A stretch of DNA of 64,000 nt, from NCBI GenBank assembly GCA_016712565.1, contig JADJQU010000009.1, positions 124,001-188,000 of the forward strand, read 5' to 3'. Of the stretch, positions 25,153 through 33,193 are shown in pieces (the first letter of the stretch is position 1; the number at the start of each line of letters is the position of its first letter). The stretch comes from Planctomycetota bacterium. GTDB lineage: Bacteria > Planctomycetota > UBA1135 > GCA-002686595. Below the pieces are notes generated by a model, which was given only the letters and a program-made list of their open reading frames with translations, searched no databases and was not told the origin of the DNA. Position numbers and translations under genes: made by a program.

Positions 25153-25741
25153 TGCGCATTCTCCGGTACTTGGCCTGAAGTTGGGAAAACTCGCGCCGCG
25201 AACGCACCCACATGACCAATGCCAGCAGGCCCGCGGCTAGGCCGAGCGCGGTGGCTCCGCCCAGCAATTCGCCGAGCCACAGACGGCCGTCCAGCCATGC
25301 GGCGAATCCGCCCACCATCCCGCGCAAGAACGAGAGCGAGGCTGCCACGCACCACACGCCCGCGGTCATCAGCAGCACCAGGCCGAGGGCGGCTCGCACG
25401 ATCTGCCGCCGGACCTCCAGGCGGGCGCGGTCCCGATAGACCTCGATCAGGGTATCGGTGGAGGCGACGACGCCCGTGAGAAGACCCAGGATGTCGGCCC
25501 ACAACCCGCTGGCAGGAGGCGATGCTGGGCCGCCCGGCCTGCGATGGGGAGCTGCGGAGCTCGCGTCGGACGGTCTGGCCTCTCCGTCCTGTGCCACTGG
25601 GATTTCGACCTTCGGGTGGGCTTCGGAAGTGGAGCGCTGCGGGACATGATCCCGTCCAAGCAGGGAAGCGTCACCGTTGCCGGCAAGGGCCCGCGGGCTT
25701 GCGCCCGCGGACCCGTCAGGCAACTTGCGGTGGAGATTCAC
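25136..25741 (-). CDS. phage-holin-like/YqjE family membrane protein
   Basis: About 201 residues. The first 75 are Pro/Ala-rich and may be partly untranslated; the folded part starts near SGLWADILGLLTGVVASTDT. It has a helix with charged residues (IEVYRDRARLEVRRQIVRA), then two membrane helices (ALGLVLLMTAGVWCVAASL and ATALGLAAGLLALVMWV) and a basic tail. This matches the YqjE/holin-superfamily-III pattern. The GTG at 25741 is 25 bases downstream of the YqjD-type gene, and GGAG lies about ten bases upstream of it. Proteins of this type sit with YqjD in the inner membrane and are induced in stationary phase. Confidence 0.7.
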   Translation of the reverse strand: MNLHRKLPDGSAGASPRALAGNGDASLLGRDHVPQRSTSEAHPKVEIPVAQDGEARPSDASSAAPHRRPGGPASPPASGLWADILGLLTGVVASTDTLIEVYRDRARLEVRRQIVRAALGLVLLMTAGVWCVAASLSFLRGMVGGFAAWLDGRLWLGELLGGATALGLAAGLLALVMWVRSRREFSQLQAKYRRMRNEPTS

Positions 25742-25766
25742 GGCTGTTGGCTCCGATTTGCCCGGT

Positions 25767-26072
25767 TCAGCGGCTGCGACGACCCAGCAGGAGGCCGATG
25801 GCCGCCCCGATTCCGGCCGCCACGAGGACCGATTGAATCGGCTTCTCGCGAATGCCCTCCTGGAAGCCGCCCTTCCATTCGCCGAGACGAGCGCTGCCGG
25901 AGTGCATCATCTCGGACATGCGGCCTCGGCCCTTCTCGAGGGCCTCGCCGGCCTTGGCCTTGAGTTCGCTGCTCGCGGACTCGAGAATCTCGCCCGTGGA
26001 TCGCGACTCCATTCCGGCCTTGCGGGGGGACAGAGTCGTGCTGTCCGGGAAACTGGAGCTTTGAGTGGTCAT
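25767..26072 (-). CDS. YqjD/ElaB (DUF883)-type membrane protein
   Basis: A 101-residue protein. A polar N-terminus and an amphipathic helix (ILESASSELKAKAGEALEKG) precede the C-terminal membrane segment IREKPIQSVLVAAGIGAAIG ending in LLLGRRSR. The pattern of a helical stalk, then xPxQSVxxAAxxGxxxGLLLxRR, is the DUF883/YqjD/ElaB hallmark. In E. coli, YqjD anchors ribosomes at the membrane in stationary phase; whether this protein does so is unknown. A PRC-barrel gene lies upstream, separated by a strong hairpin. Confidence 0.82.
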   Translation of the reverse strand: MTTQSSSFPDSTTLSPRKAGMESRSTGEILESASSELKAKAGEALEKGRGRMSEMMHSGSARLGEWKGGFQEGIREKPIQSVLVAAGIGAAIGLLLGRRSR

Positions 26073-26205
26073 GACGTGCCTTTTGGTTGTTCGAATGTGG
26101 ATCGCAGCAGGTTGAAACTAGGCCCCGGCCGGCTCGAATTGGATCGGCAACCTTGGGTAGTTTGCCGCGACCACAGTGCCTATCCCCACAGGGGCCCTCA
26201 ATGAC

Positions 26206-26240
26206 ACGACGCGGCTCGGGACTGATCCCGGCCGCGTCGT
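26206..26240 (-). terminator. strong hairpin after PRC-barrel gene
   Basis: A perfect ten-base stem (ACGACGCGGC with GCCGCGTCGT) extended by five more pairs (CGGGA with TCCCG) around a four-base loop, with one bulged T. It lies about 40 bases after the stop codon of the PRC-barrel gene on the minus strand. There is no clear T-run, but its stability suggests termination or attenuation before the YqjD-type gene. Confidence 0.6.
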
Positions 26241-26279
26241 CCTCGAGGCTCCCGCCTGTCGGGAGACTCTGCGAGTCGA

Positions 26280-27155
26280 CTAGTTCTTCGGCGTGCCGGC
26301 GGGCTTGGGTTCCACGCTGGGCGTCCAGTAGACCGGGCAGGAGAAGTGGTCGTACACGCGTCCGATCCACTTCGGGCTGCACATTTCCATGCAGTGCTCC
26401 TTGTCGCCATTGAACTCCGGAGCTCCCTCGAGCTGGGCCTTCGTGGTCGCCAGGGTGATCATCTTTTTCTCACCCTTGTCGCCCCCGGTGGTGAACTTGA
26501 ACGAGTCCCACGGCACCGCCACGACTCGGTCTCCCATGCCCAGGAAACCGCCGACCGACACCGTCGCGTAGCAGACCCGTCCGTTCGTGTCGATGGCCAG
26601 CTCCTGGACATCCCCCAGCTTCTCGCCGGACGAGGTGCTGACCTTGGTGCCCTTGAGCTCGGTGGCCTTCCAGGTGATGGCCGTCGTGCGCATGGCGGCT
26701 TCGATCGGCCGCTTCAGATCGGGATTCAGATCGCCGCTGTAGAAGGCGTCGATGTCCTTGGCCCAGTCGGGATTGGCCAGGTTCGGCCAACTGCGCTTGT
26801 CGAAGCCCGGCGCGGTCTTGAACCGTTCCTTGACCACCGGCAGGACCAGGGTGCGGGCGCTGTCCTTCTTCGTGGTGTCCAGCTCGACGGCGCGCAGCAC
26901 GCTCCAGGGCATGGCGAACAGCTTGTCGTTCATGCCGAGCCAGCCGCCGAAGGAAAGCACCGCGTAGGACGAATTCCCGCTGGGCCGAACGACGAGGTCT
27001 TCGATTTTTCCGAGGCTCTCGCCGTCCTTGGAGACGACTTTCATGCCGATCAATTCACTGCCCAGCCAGACGGGGGGCAATTCCACGGGCGTGACCCAGG
27101 CGAGCCCGACAAGGGACAGACCGACGAGGGCGCCGGTGAGGGTAGGTACTTTCAT
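26280..27155 (-). CDS. secreted protein with two PRC-barrel domains
   Basis: A 291-residue protein with a signal peptide (VPTLTGALVGLSLVGLAWV). Two PRC-barrel domains follow: the first at about residues 30-105 (ELIGMKVVSKDGESLGKIED and YAVLSFGGWLGMNDKLFAMP), the second at about 165-235 (ELKGTKVSTSSGEKLGDVQE and YATVSVGGFLGMGDRVVAVP). The G-LG-I-D layout is diagnostic. The C-terminal 45 residues carry three cysteines (EHCMEMCSPKWIG, then FSCPVYW) and may form a disulphide-bonded cap. PRC-barrel proteins of this sort are common next to stress genes; the ligand is unknown. Confidence 0.85.
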   Translation of the reverse strand: MKVPTLTGALVGLSLVGLAWVTPVELPPVWLGSELIGMKVVSKDGESLGKIEDLVVRPSGNSSYAVLSFGGWLGMNDKLFAMPWSVLRAVELDTTKKDSARTLVLPVVKERFKTAPGFDKRSWPNLANPDWAKDIDAFYSGDLNPDLKRPIEAAMRTTAITWKATELKGTKVSTSSGEKLGDVQELAIDTNGRVCYATVSVGGFLGMGDRVVAVPWDSFKFTTGGDKGEKKMITLATTKAQLEGAPEFNGDKEHCMEMCSPKWIGRVYDHFSCPVYWTPSVEPKPAGTPKN

Positions 27156-27301
27156 GCGTGCAATCTCCGTTTTTGAGTAGGGGTGCGCGGCGTGGGCGGT
27201 CCGCTCCTGGTGCCAATCAAGGGACGCACTTCACGCCCTTCGAGACTGGGTCGAATCTGTAGCCTCCGGCGTGCCGGGTCTTGATCGGCAGTTCCACGGA
27301 T

Positions 27302-27898
27302 TCAACCGGGCCGTTGCCGGTACTCGGGATCTCGCGTTCGTCGCCGATGCACCAGGTTGGCCAGCAGGGCGGCGTGCTTGGCCTTCTCCTCGCGGATCAG
27401 CTCCACGATCCGGAAGCTCAAGGAGTCCACTTGGGACAGTCGTTTCAGGATCTGCCCGTAGACCTCGATCACGCGGCGCTCCTGGGCCAGATCGTCGCGG
27501 ATCAATGCTTCGCATTCGGCCGAGGACACGGAAGCCGCGAACTCCAGGCCGGGGTGCCCGTCCGGGGTCTCGCCTTCGCTACCGCCCAGTTCACGGATGC
27601 GACCGTTCAACCAGTCGACGTGCGCCTGGGTCTGGGCCCCGTGCTGATGGCTCTCGTTGGCAACCGCTTGCGGGTCGAGCCCGGTGGCGAGCAGCAGGTA
27701 GAAGTAGTGGCGACTGCGCCAACGACGCAAGGATGCGGTTTCCTCGGCCAAGGCCTCCTGCAGCAGTTCCAGGACCGGGGCGCCGTCCCGTGCTGGAAAC
27801 GCCTTTGGGGCCTGAAGCGCGAGGTGCCTGTGAACGCGCACGCGCAGATTGAGGCGGTCGGAACGATCCACTTCCGCGGGTTTCGTGATCTTGATCAT
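27302..27898 (-). CDS. ferritin-like four-helix protein (bacterioferritin/Dps superfamily)
   Basis: A 198-residue protein that reads as a four-helix bundle. Candidate metal ligands fall in each helix: ALAEETASLRRWRSRHYFY, ANESHQHGAQTQAHVDWLN, IRDDLAQERRVIEVYGQIL and VELIREEKAKHAALLANLV. The last contains ExxxH spacing typical of ferritin-like domains. It probably binds iron or protects against oxidants, but a DNA-binding tail or a haem ligand was not identified. The ATG at 27898 (MIKITKP) was chosen over longer Arg-rich readings. It sits between a kinase gene and the PRC-barrel gene, all on the same strand. Confidence 0.75.
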   Translation of the reverse strand: MIKITKPAEVDRSDRLNLRVRVHRHLALQAPKAFPARDGAPVLELLQEALAEETASLRRWRSRHYFYLLLATGLDPQAVANESHQHGAQTQAHVDWLNGRIRELGGSEGETPDGHPGLEFAASVSSAECEALIRDDLAQERRVIEVYGQILKRLSQVDSLSFRIVELIREEKAKHAALLANLVHRRRTRDPEYRQRPG

Positions 27899-28098
27899 CG
27901 TGAATTTCGCCCGCCTGCCGGCGGAACGCCGTGCCCGAAGGAGGACGGCCACACGAGTCGGTACGGACGCCCGAGGAATCCCCCGATCTCGATTCCCCGT
28001 ACAGTAGGATCGCCGGGAATGCCCGCCCATCAGGTCTTCTGTGGAGTGCGGCGCGGAGGATCAGGTACCCAGCCGACCCGCGCCGATCGCCGCGAGTG

Positions 28099-29295
28099 CT
28101 ATTGCGCGAGGGGGCTGATGGGCGTGACCGCGGGGCAGGTCAACGTGGCGAGCGTGCCCGCACCCGAGGTCCAGGCGATGTCCAGCACGGCCGCATAGGC
28201 ACCGAGCTGCTCGCGCAGTCCAAACAGCCCGTGGCCGCGCCGTTGGAAGTTGTTCGATTCGAAGCCCTCGCGGGGGTCGGAAATGATCACGCGAATCCAC
28301 CCGTCCTCGGAGGAGATGCTCAGCGTCGACCCGTGCGTGCCGTTCTGCCTCGCGGCGTCCACGAGCAGGGCACGGATGCTGCGGAAGAGGATCACGCGCA
28401 CGGCCTCGTCGTCCACCGCAACGACGCCCAGGTCCTCGATGGTCACGTCGATGCCGTGCCAGCGCCGCAGGTCATCCGCCAGCCATTGCAGCGCCGGAAC
28501 GAGGCCGAGGTCGTACAGGGGCAAGGGACTGATCTGGTAGGTGATCGAGCGCAAGGACAGGTCGGCGTGGACGATCAGCTTCTCGAGTGCCGCCAGGGTC
28601 TCCCGCAATTCGCTTTCGGTCGAGGACTGCAGTGTCGCCAACTTGAGCTTGGCCAACGCCAGATCCTGACCGAGCCCGTCGTGGAGCTGCGTTGCCAGCT
28701 GATGGCGTCCCCGCGCCTCGTCGAGAATCGTCTCCGAGGCCATCGACCTCAACATGTTCTCGCGCTGGTGCATGTCCTGCTCCTGCTGTAGTTGCACGGT
28801 CACATCCTGCCCAACGCCGATGACGCCGTTCACGTGATGGTCCTTGTCGTACCAGGCCGTGGTCACTGTGCGCAGCGTGCGCGTGACGCCTTCGTGCACC
28901 GAGCGGGTGTCGCGGCTGCTCGGTCCCCCTGTCGCCATGACCACGCGGTCCTGCGCCATGATCAGCTCCGCCGTCTCCAGGCTGAACAGGCTGCGATCGT
29001 CCGACCCCAGGATCTCGGCCCGGGTGTGGCCGAGGGCCGTGGCGCCCGAGGGGTTGATCATCACGTAGATGCCGGCCCCATCCTTGGCGAACACGATGTC
29101 CTGTGTGCGATCGAGGACGTCACTCAGCAGGTCGTAGCGCGACTCGAGCCGCTCCAACAGGCTCCCCAAGCGGGCGAGTGCCTTCGTGGAGTCCTGCGAG
29201 CGCGCCCCTGTGGGAGGGGCGGTCAGGCTGGAGCGCAGCGCCTCCATTTCTAGGCGGATCCCGTCTTCCGGCTTCCTGGGATCGAACTCGCTCAT
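28099..29295 (-). CDS. PAS-domain histidine kinase of the NarX/DegS type
   Basis: A 398-residue soluble kinase. A PAS domain spans about residues 55-170 (LDRTQDIVFAKDGAGIYVMI, then GVIGVGQDVT). The dimerisation domain is HisKA_3 with TQLHDGLGQDLALAKLKL; the phospho-accepting His is residue 205. A compact HATPase follows, with RGHGLFGLREQL as the G-box. In the N-box region (FRSIRALLVDAARQNG) the usual ELLxNAxKHA motif is degenerate, so ATP binding may be impaired. Start at 29295 has GGGGAG three bases upstream. It follows the kinase/regulator pair at 29558-31245 and may share its regulator. Confidence 0.85.
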   Translation of the reverse strand: MSEFDPRKPEDGIRLEMEALRSSLTAPPTGARSQDSTKALARLGSLLERLESRYDLLSDVLDRTQDIVFAKDGAGIYVMINPSGATALGHTRAEILGSDDRSLFSLETAELIMAQDRVVMATGGPSSRDTRSVHEGVTRTLRTVTTAWYDKDHHVNGVIGVGQDVTVQLQQEQDMHQRENMLRSMASETILDEARGRHQLATQLHDGLGQDLALAKLKLATLQSSTESELRETLAALEKLIVHADLSLRSITYQISPLPLYDLGLVPALQWLADDLRRWHGIDVTIEDLGVVAVDDEAVRVILFRSIRALLVDAARQNGTHGSTLSISSEDGWIRVIISDPREGFESNNFQRRGHGLFGLREQLGAYAAVLDIAWTSGAGTLATLTCPAVTPISPLAQ

Positions 29296-29557
29296 GATCT
29301 CCCCTGAATCTGATCCCATCGGGTATGGGCGCGCGATACGGAGTTCCACCTAGTCCGCGCCGAAGTTCCATGCACCGCGCGAGCGAACTGGGACCGCCAG
29401 GCCGCCGCGGATCCGCAGGCGGGCCGATGGGACAGCGGACTCTTGGATCAGGACTCACTCCGTTCGGAGAGAGATCGCCGTCGCGGGGGCGGGCGTGGGA
29501 AGACGGGTCAAGGAGCGCGACAGGAATCGGCGCGAGCGCGGCCTGCTGGTCCGCGGA

Positions 29558-30211
29558 CTAGGCTTCCAGGGACGTCAGCCCCTGGCGGATCGCGTACTTG
29601 GTCAGCTCTGCGGTGCCGTGGAGCCCGAGCTTCTGGACGATGTTGCGTCGATGGGTCTCGACCGTCTTGATCGAAATGTGCATCTGCTTGGCCGCTTCGC
29701 CCGAGGTCTTGCCCTCGGCCACGAGCTGCAGCACCTCGCGTTCCCGGGCGCCCAGGGAATTGTAGGCTGAATCAGGGCCTTGCGGCACGGCGCCGGTCGA
29801 CCGCTGGACGACGCTTCCGGCAATTTCCGGACTCAGGAAGGTCTTGCCCTGACTGGCGGCGCGGATCGCCTGCAGCAGTTCCTCGGCGGCTCCGAGCTTC
29901 AGCACGTAGCCGCAGGCCCCCGTTTCCAGCATGTGCTGCACGTAGCGAGCGTCGGAGTGCATGGACAGGGCGACGACGCGGATGCGCGGATACTCGATGC
30001 GCAGTCGGCGGGCGGCCTCGATGCCGTTGAGACCGGGCATGGCCACGTCCATGACGACCACGTCCGGCGAGAGCGTGCGCGCGGCGTCGAGGGCCTCCCT
30101 TCCGTCACAGACTCCACCGACGATCTCGATGTCGGGTGCCTTGCTCAACAGAGCCACGACGCCCTCGCGCATCAACTGGTGATCGTCAACCAAGAGAACC
30201 CTGATTTTCAT
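29558..30211 (-). CDS. NarL/FixJ-family response regulator
   Basis: A 217-residue regulator. The receiver domain has VLLVDDHQLMREG, the phospho-acceptor Asp55 (VVVMDVAMPGLNG), and Lys104 region YVLKLGAAEEL. The LuxR-type helix-turn-helix is at about residues 150-210 (LGAREREVLQLVAEGKTSGE, KQMHISIKTVETHRRNI). It binds DNA when phosphorylated. The ATG overlaps the stop of the kinase gene upstream by four bases, so the two are a coupled pair. Likely targets are the stress-type genes downstream on the same strand; no binding sites were found. Confidence 0.93.
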   Translation of the reverse strand: MKIRVLLVDDHQLMREGVVALLSKAPDIEIVGGVCDGREALDAARTLSPDVVVMDVAMPGLNGIEAARRLRIEYPRIRVVALSMHSDARYVQHMLETGACGYVLKLGAAEELLQAIRAASQGKTFLSPEIAGSVVQRSTGAVPQGPDSAYNSLGAREREVLQLVAEGKTSGEAAKQMHISIKTVETHRRNIVQKLGLHGTAELTKYAIRQGLTSLEA

Positions 30212-31245
30212 GTGGTTTCCTCGCGGACTGCGGCTGAATCGACCAGGGGTGCCCAGAGGCGAATCGTGGTCCCGTTGCCCTTGGAGGAGGTGATCTGCAT
30301 GCGGCCTCCGACGTGGGTCAAACGCTCCCGGATGCTGAACAGGCCCGAGCCGCGCAGCATCATCGCCTCGGGGTCCATGCCGACACCGTCATCCTCGACG
30401 CTGACGGACAACATGTCCTGCTCCTGCTCGAGGCGCACGGTGACCTGGCGGGCCAGTGCGTGCTTGGAGGCGTTGATCAACAGCTCCCGCAGGCAGCGGA
30501 AGAGGATCACGCGGTCGTCGATGTTCGCGGGCTCGCAGGTGCCGGCCTCCTCGTAGAGGATCCGGATTCCATAGCGCGTCTGGATGTTCTCCACCAGCCA
30601 GCGCACGGCAGGCGCCAGGCCGAGGTCGTGCAGGATCGGCGGGCTCAGCTCGAAGCTGATGGCCCGCGTCGTCGAGCCGGTTTGCTGAACCAAGGACTCG
30701 ATCTCTGCCAGGTCTTCTGCGGGCTTGCCTTCGAGATCTCTCCGCAGCGTCGAGAGCTTGAGCTGCGTCAGGGCGATCGTCTGGCAGAGTCCGTCGTGCA
30801 GGTCGACGGCCAACCGGCGCCGTTCCTGTTCTTCGGCGATCAGCATCCTGGCGGTCAGAGCCCGCAGGCGGCGCTGGTAGCTCAGGATCTCCTGCGGCGA
30901 TCCCAGGCTCTCCTGTGGGTGGACCGGAACTTGAGCCGGGGTTCGCTCCTGACCTCCGCGTTCGCCGGCGACTCCCGGCGCCGGGGGCCCGTCGCCGCCC
31001 GGCGTGCCCGTTCGCGGCCCCTCGGCCAAGGACGATCCGGCCTGGAGACACTTGCCCGCGGCCTCGCCGGGGCCCTGGGGCTTGATCAAACCGGCCTCCA
31101 GCTCGCCCACGGCCTGCTTCAAACCGTCGAGCAGTCGCGGCGGAATCGGCTGCGGGCCTCCCGCCGTCCGCTCGGCCAGGGACTGCAGGGCCGCAAGGTG
31201 CTCCAGCAACGTGCCGAGACTGCGATGGAGCGTGAGGGCAGACAA
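30208..31245 (-). CDS. NarX/DegS-type sensor histidine kinase
   Basis: A 345-residue soluble kinase. The first 120 residues are Pro/Gly-rich with a short N-terminal helix and no recognised sensor domain. The HisKA_3 segment AEEQERRRLAVDLHDGLCQT places the phospho-accepting His at residue 150. The HATPase has FRCLRELLINASKHA (N-box), VEDDGVGMDP and GSGLFSIRERL. It overlaps the regulator gene by four bases. The start used is TTG at 31245, which has no clear ribosome site, so the true N-terminus is uncertain. The signal is unknown. Confidence 0.85.
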   Translation of the reverse strand: MSALTLHRSLGTLLEHLAALQSLAERTAGGPQPIPPRLLDGLKQAVGELEAGLIKPQGPGEAAGKCLQAGSSLAEGPRTGTPGGDGPPAPGVAGERGGQERTPAQVPVHPQESLGSPQEILSYQRRLRALTARMLIAEEQERRRLAVDLHDGLCQTIALTQLKLSTLRRDLEGKPAEDLAEIESLVQQTGSTTRAISFELSPPILHDLGLAPAVRWLVENIQTRYGIRILYEEAGTCEPANIDDRVILFRCLRELLINASKHALARQVTVRLEQEQDMLSVSVEDDGVGMDPEAMMLRGSGLFSIRERLTHVGGRMQITSSKGNGTTIRLWAPLVDSAAVREETT

Positions 31246-31802
31246 TGTTCGATTTGGACCGGCTTCCGGCGATCCAGTTCGGGCACACGCGAGTCCTGCG
31301 CGGCCAAAGCGACGCAGGATCTCCGATGCGGACGAATTCTACTCCTTGCGGTTGGAGCGCCCCAGTCGGTGGAACTGCGTAGTCGCGGCCCAGGCGGTCG
31401 TCCGGGCTTTGTTGCAGCACCTCACCCACCGCCTGGGCTCCCCGGACGGCGGGGCGAAGCCCCCGGGCATCTCCTCCGTCCGTCTCCCGACCCCCAAACC
31501 CCGCCTGCGGACGCCCTGGGACCGCCCGTCCGGTGGTCCCGGTCGTAGGGGCCGCCCCAGGCGGCCACCCCGACAGCCGCCACCCCGGAGGTCGCCTTCG
31601 CGAACCACAGCCCAGTGCCCCTCGAGGGACCTTTGCCCGACTCCCGCGGGTCGTCCCACATTCGAACCGAGGCGGATTTGGCCCCCGCCATCGGGCTCAG
31701 TCGAACCGTCACAAGAACCGAAATGCACAGAACTTCTCCAGCGCTTGATCCTCTCCTTCGCCGCTGGATCCACGCTTCAGCCGAACGTTGCAACGCACCG
31801 CC
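31246..31802. other. divergent intergenic region
   Basis: About 560 bases between the sensor kinase (minus) and the nucleotidyltransferase gene (plus). Open frames are present but lack starts, motifs or codon bias. The region must contain the promoters of both sides. No sigma-54 or sigma-28 consensus was found. The last 130 bases are noticeably less GC-rich, as is common just upstream of promoters. Confidence 0.5.
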
Positions 31803-32549
31803 ATGAGTCAGGCTCGAATCATCGCCATCGTGCCCGCCCGCATGGGCAGCACCCGGCTTGCGAACAAGGTCCTGGCCCCCGTCGGCGAGAGGCCGATGCT
31901 GGAGCGCGTCATCGAGCGCCTCGGCCGCATGCACACCCTCGACGGGTTCATCGTGGCCACCAGCGTCGAGAAGCAGGACGACGCCGTGGCCGAGCTCTGC
32001 GCCGACCACCGCTGGAACTGCTTCCGCGGTCCGGAGCGCGACGTGCTGGAGCGCACCCTGCGTGCCGCCCAGGCCATGGGCGCCTCGGACATCGTCAGTG
32101 TCGCCGCGGACTCGCCGCTGTTCTCCTGGCAGGAGGCCGACCGGCTGGTGGCCTTGCACGTGGCCTCGGGCAACGACCTCACCCACAACCAGGCGATCTG
32201 GGGCGGCGGGCTGCCCGCGGGCGCCGGGGTCGAGGTCCTGACCATGGACGCCCTCGGCATGGCCTGGACCTACGGCATCGAGCCGCGGCACCGCGAACAG
32301 GTCTGCGAGTACCTGCACGAACGGCCCGAGCGCTTTCGCCTCGGCACCCTGCGCGCGCCCCCGGAGCTGGATCGGCCCCGCTACCGCCTGACCGTGGACA
32401 CCGCCGCGGACCTGCGCCTCGTGCAGCGGATCCAGAAACTGGCGGCCGCGGGCGACGACGTGGTGGACCTCAGCGCGGCCGTCGCGCTGCTGGACGAAGA
32501 TCCCCAGTTGGCCGCCTGCAACGCCCAGTCCACGCGGAGAGCGGGATGA
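31803..32549 (+). CDS. SpsF/NeuA-like cytidylyltransferase
   Basis: A 248-residue nucleotidyltransferase. The N-terminal signature IIAIVPARMGSTRLANKVLA matches the nucleotide-binding loop of CMP-sugar synthetases of the SpsF type. Further conserved parts are PMLERVIERLGRM, DVLERTLRAAQAMGASDIVS and the acidic segment AADSPLF. The C-terminal RYRLTVDTAADLRLVQRI is also typical. It should attach CMP (or another nucleotide) to an acidic or unusual sugar. It is the first gene of a three-gene operon, overlapping the next by four bases. It probably serves surface or flagellin glycan synthesis; the exact sugar is unknown. Confidence 0.85.
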   Translation: MSQARIIAIVPARMGSTRLANKVLAPVGERPMLERVIERLGRMHTLDGFIVATSVEKQDDAVAELCADHRWNCFRGPERDVLERTLRAAQAMGASDIVSVAADSPLFSWQEADRLVALHVASGNDLTHNQAIWGGGLPAGAGVEVLTMDALGMAWTYGIEPRHREQVCEYLHERPERFRLGTLRAPPELDRPRYRLTVDTAADLRLVQRIQKLAAAGDDVVDLSAAVALLDEDPQLAACNAQSTRRAG

Positions 32550-33193
32550 GACCCTTGCCCCTGGATGCCGGAACGAGCTTCCTCCTGCGCCATGCGCCCC
32601 GCAATCGCCCCCGCGGGGAGGTGCGGGTCCTGGTGCTGGGCTGCGACAGCCTGCGCGAACTGTGCGGCGTGGTGGTCGAGGGCTTCGACGTGAGCGCGGT
32701 GGACGACGACGCCGCTGCCGTGGGCCTGGCCCGCGAGCGGCTGGCCCTGGACGGTCTCACGGCCCATTCGGACCGCGGGCTCCTGCTCCGCACCATCGCA
32801 TTCCCCCGCCTGCCCTTCGAAGACGCCTGCTTCGACCTCGCCCTGGACCTGGGTGCGCTGCGCAAGCTCGGCCGCACCACGGCCGCGCGCACCCTGCGGG
32901 AACTCTCGCGGGTCCTCAAGCCCTCGGGCCGCGTGTTCCTGAATCCCATCAGCGACCGCCACAGCGGCGCCCGCTCCGGCCGCCTGGGTCCGGACGACTT
33001 GATGCTCGACGTGGAAGACGCAAGCCGCGGCGGTCGCGGCGCCCTGTGCTTCTGGAACGCCCACCAGGTGACGGCCGCGCTGGTGGAGGACTGGCGCGTG
33101 CTCTCGCGCCAGCACGTGGAGTTCGAGCAGCGGGAGACGCTGTCCGGTTCGGTGCACGCCGAGTGGCGCCTGATCGTCGAAAAGGTGGCCTGA
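32546..33193 (+). CDS. class I SAM-dependent methyltransferase
   Basis: A 215-residue protein with a Rossmann-type methyltransferase core. Motif I is VRVLVLGCDSLRELCG; it lacks the usual GxGxG and has GCDS instead, which also occurs in sugar-modifying members. Motif II is near VSAVDDDAAAVGLARERLAL, and the post-I segment FEDACFDLALDLGALRKLG and then LRELSRVLKPSGRVFL follow the Methyltransf_11 pattern. The ATG overlaps the nucleotidyltransferase stop, and its own stop overlaps the next start. It may methylate the sugar made by this operon. Confidence 0.78.
   Translation: MRPLPLDAGTSFLLRHAPRNRPRGEVRVLVLGCDSLRELCGVVVEGFDVSAVDDDAAAVGLARERLALDGLTAHSDRGLLLRTIAFPRLPFEDACFDLALDLGALRKLGRTTAARTLRELSRVLKPSGRVFLNPISDRHSGARSGRLGPDDLMLDVEDASRGGRGALCFWNAHQVTAALVEDWRVLSRQHVEFEQRETLSGSVHAEWRLIVEKVA

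Noticed and set aside
31339..31773. 144-codon minus-strand frame in the divergent region
   Set aside because: It has no ribosome site, Arg/Gly-rich composition and no domain; it overlaps the expected promoter area.
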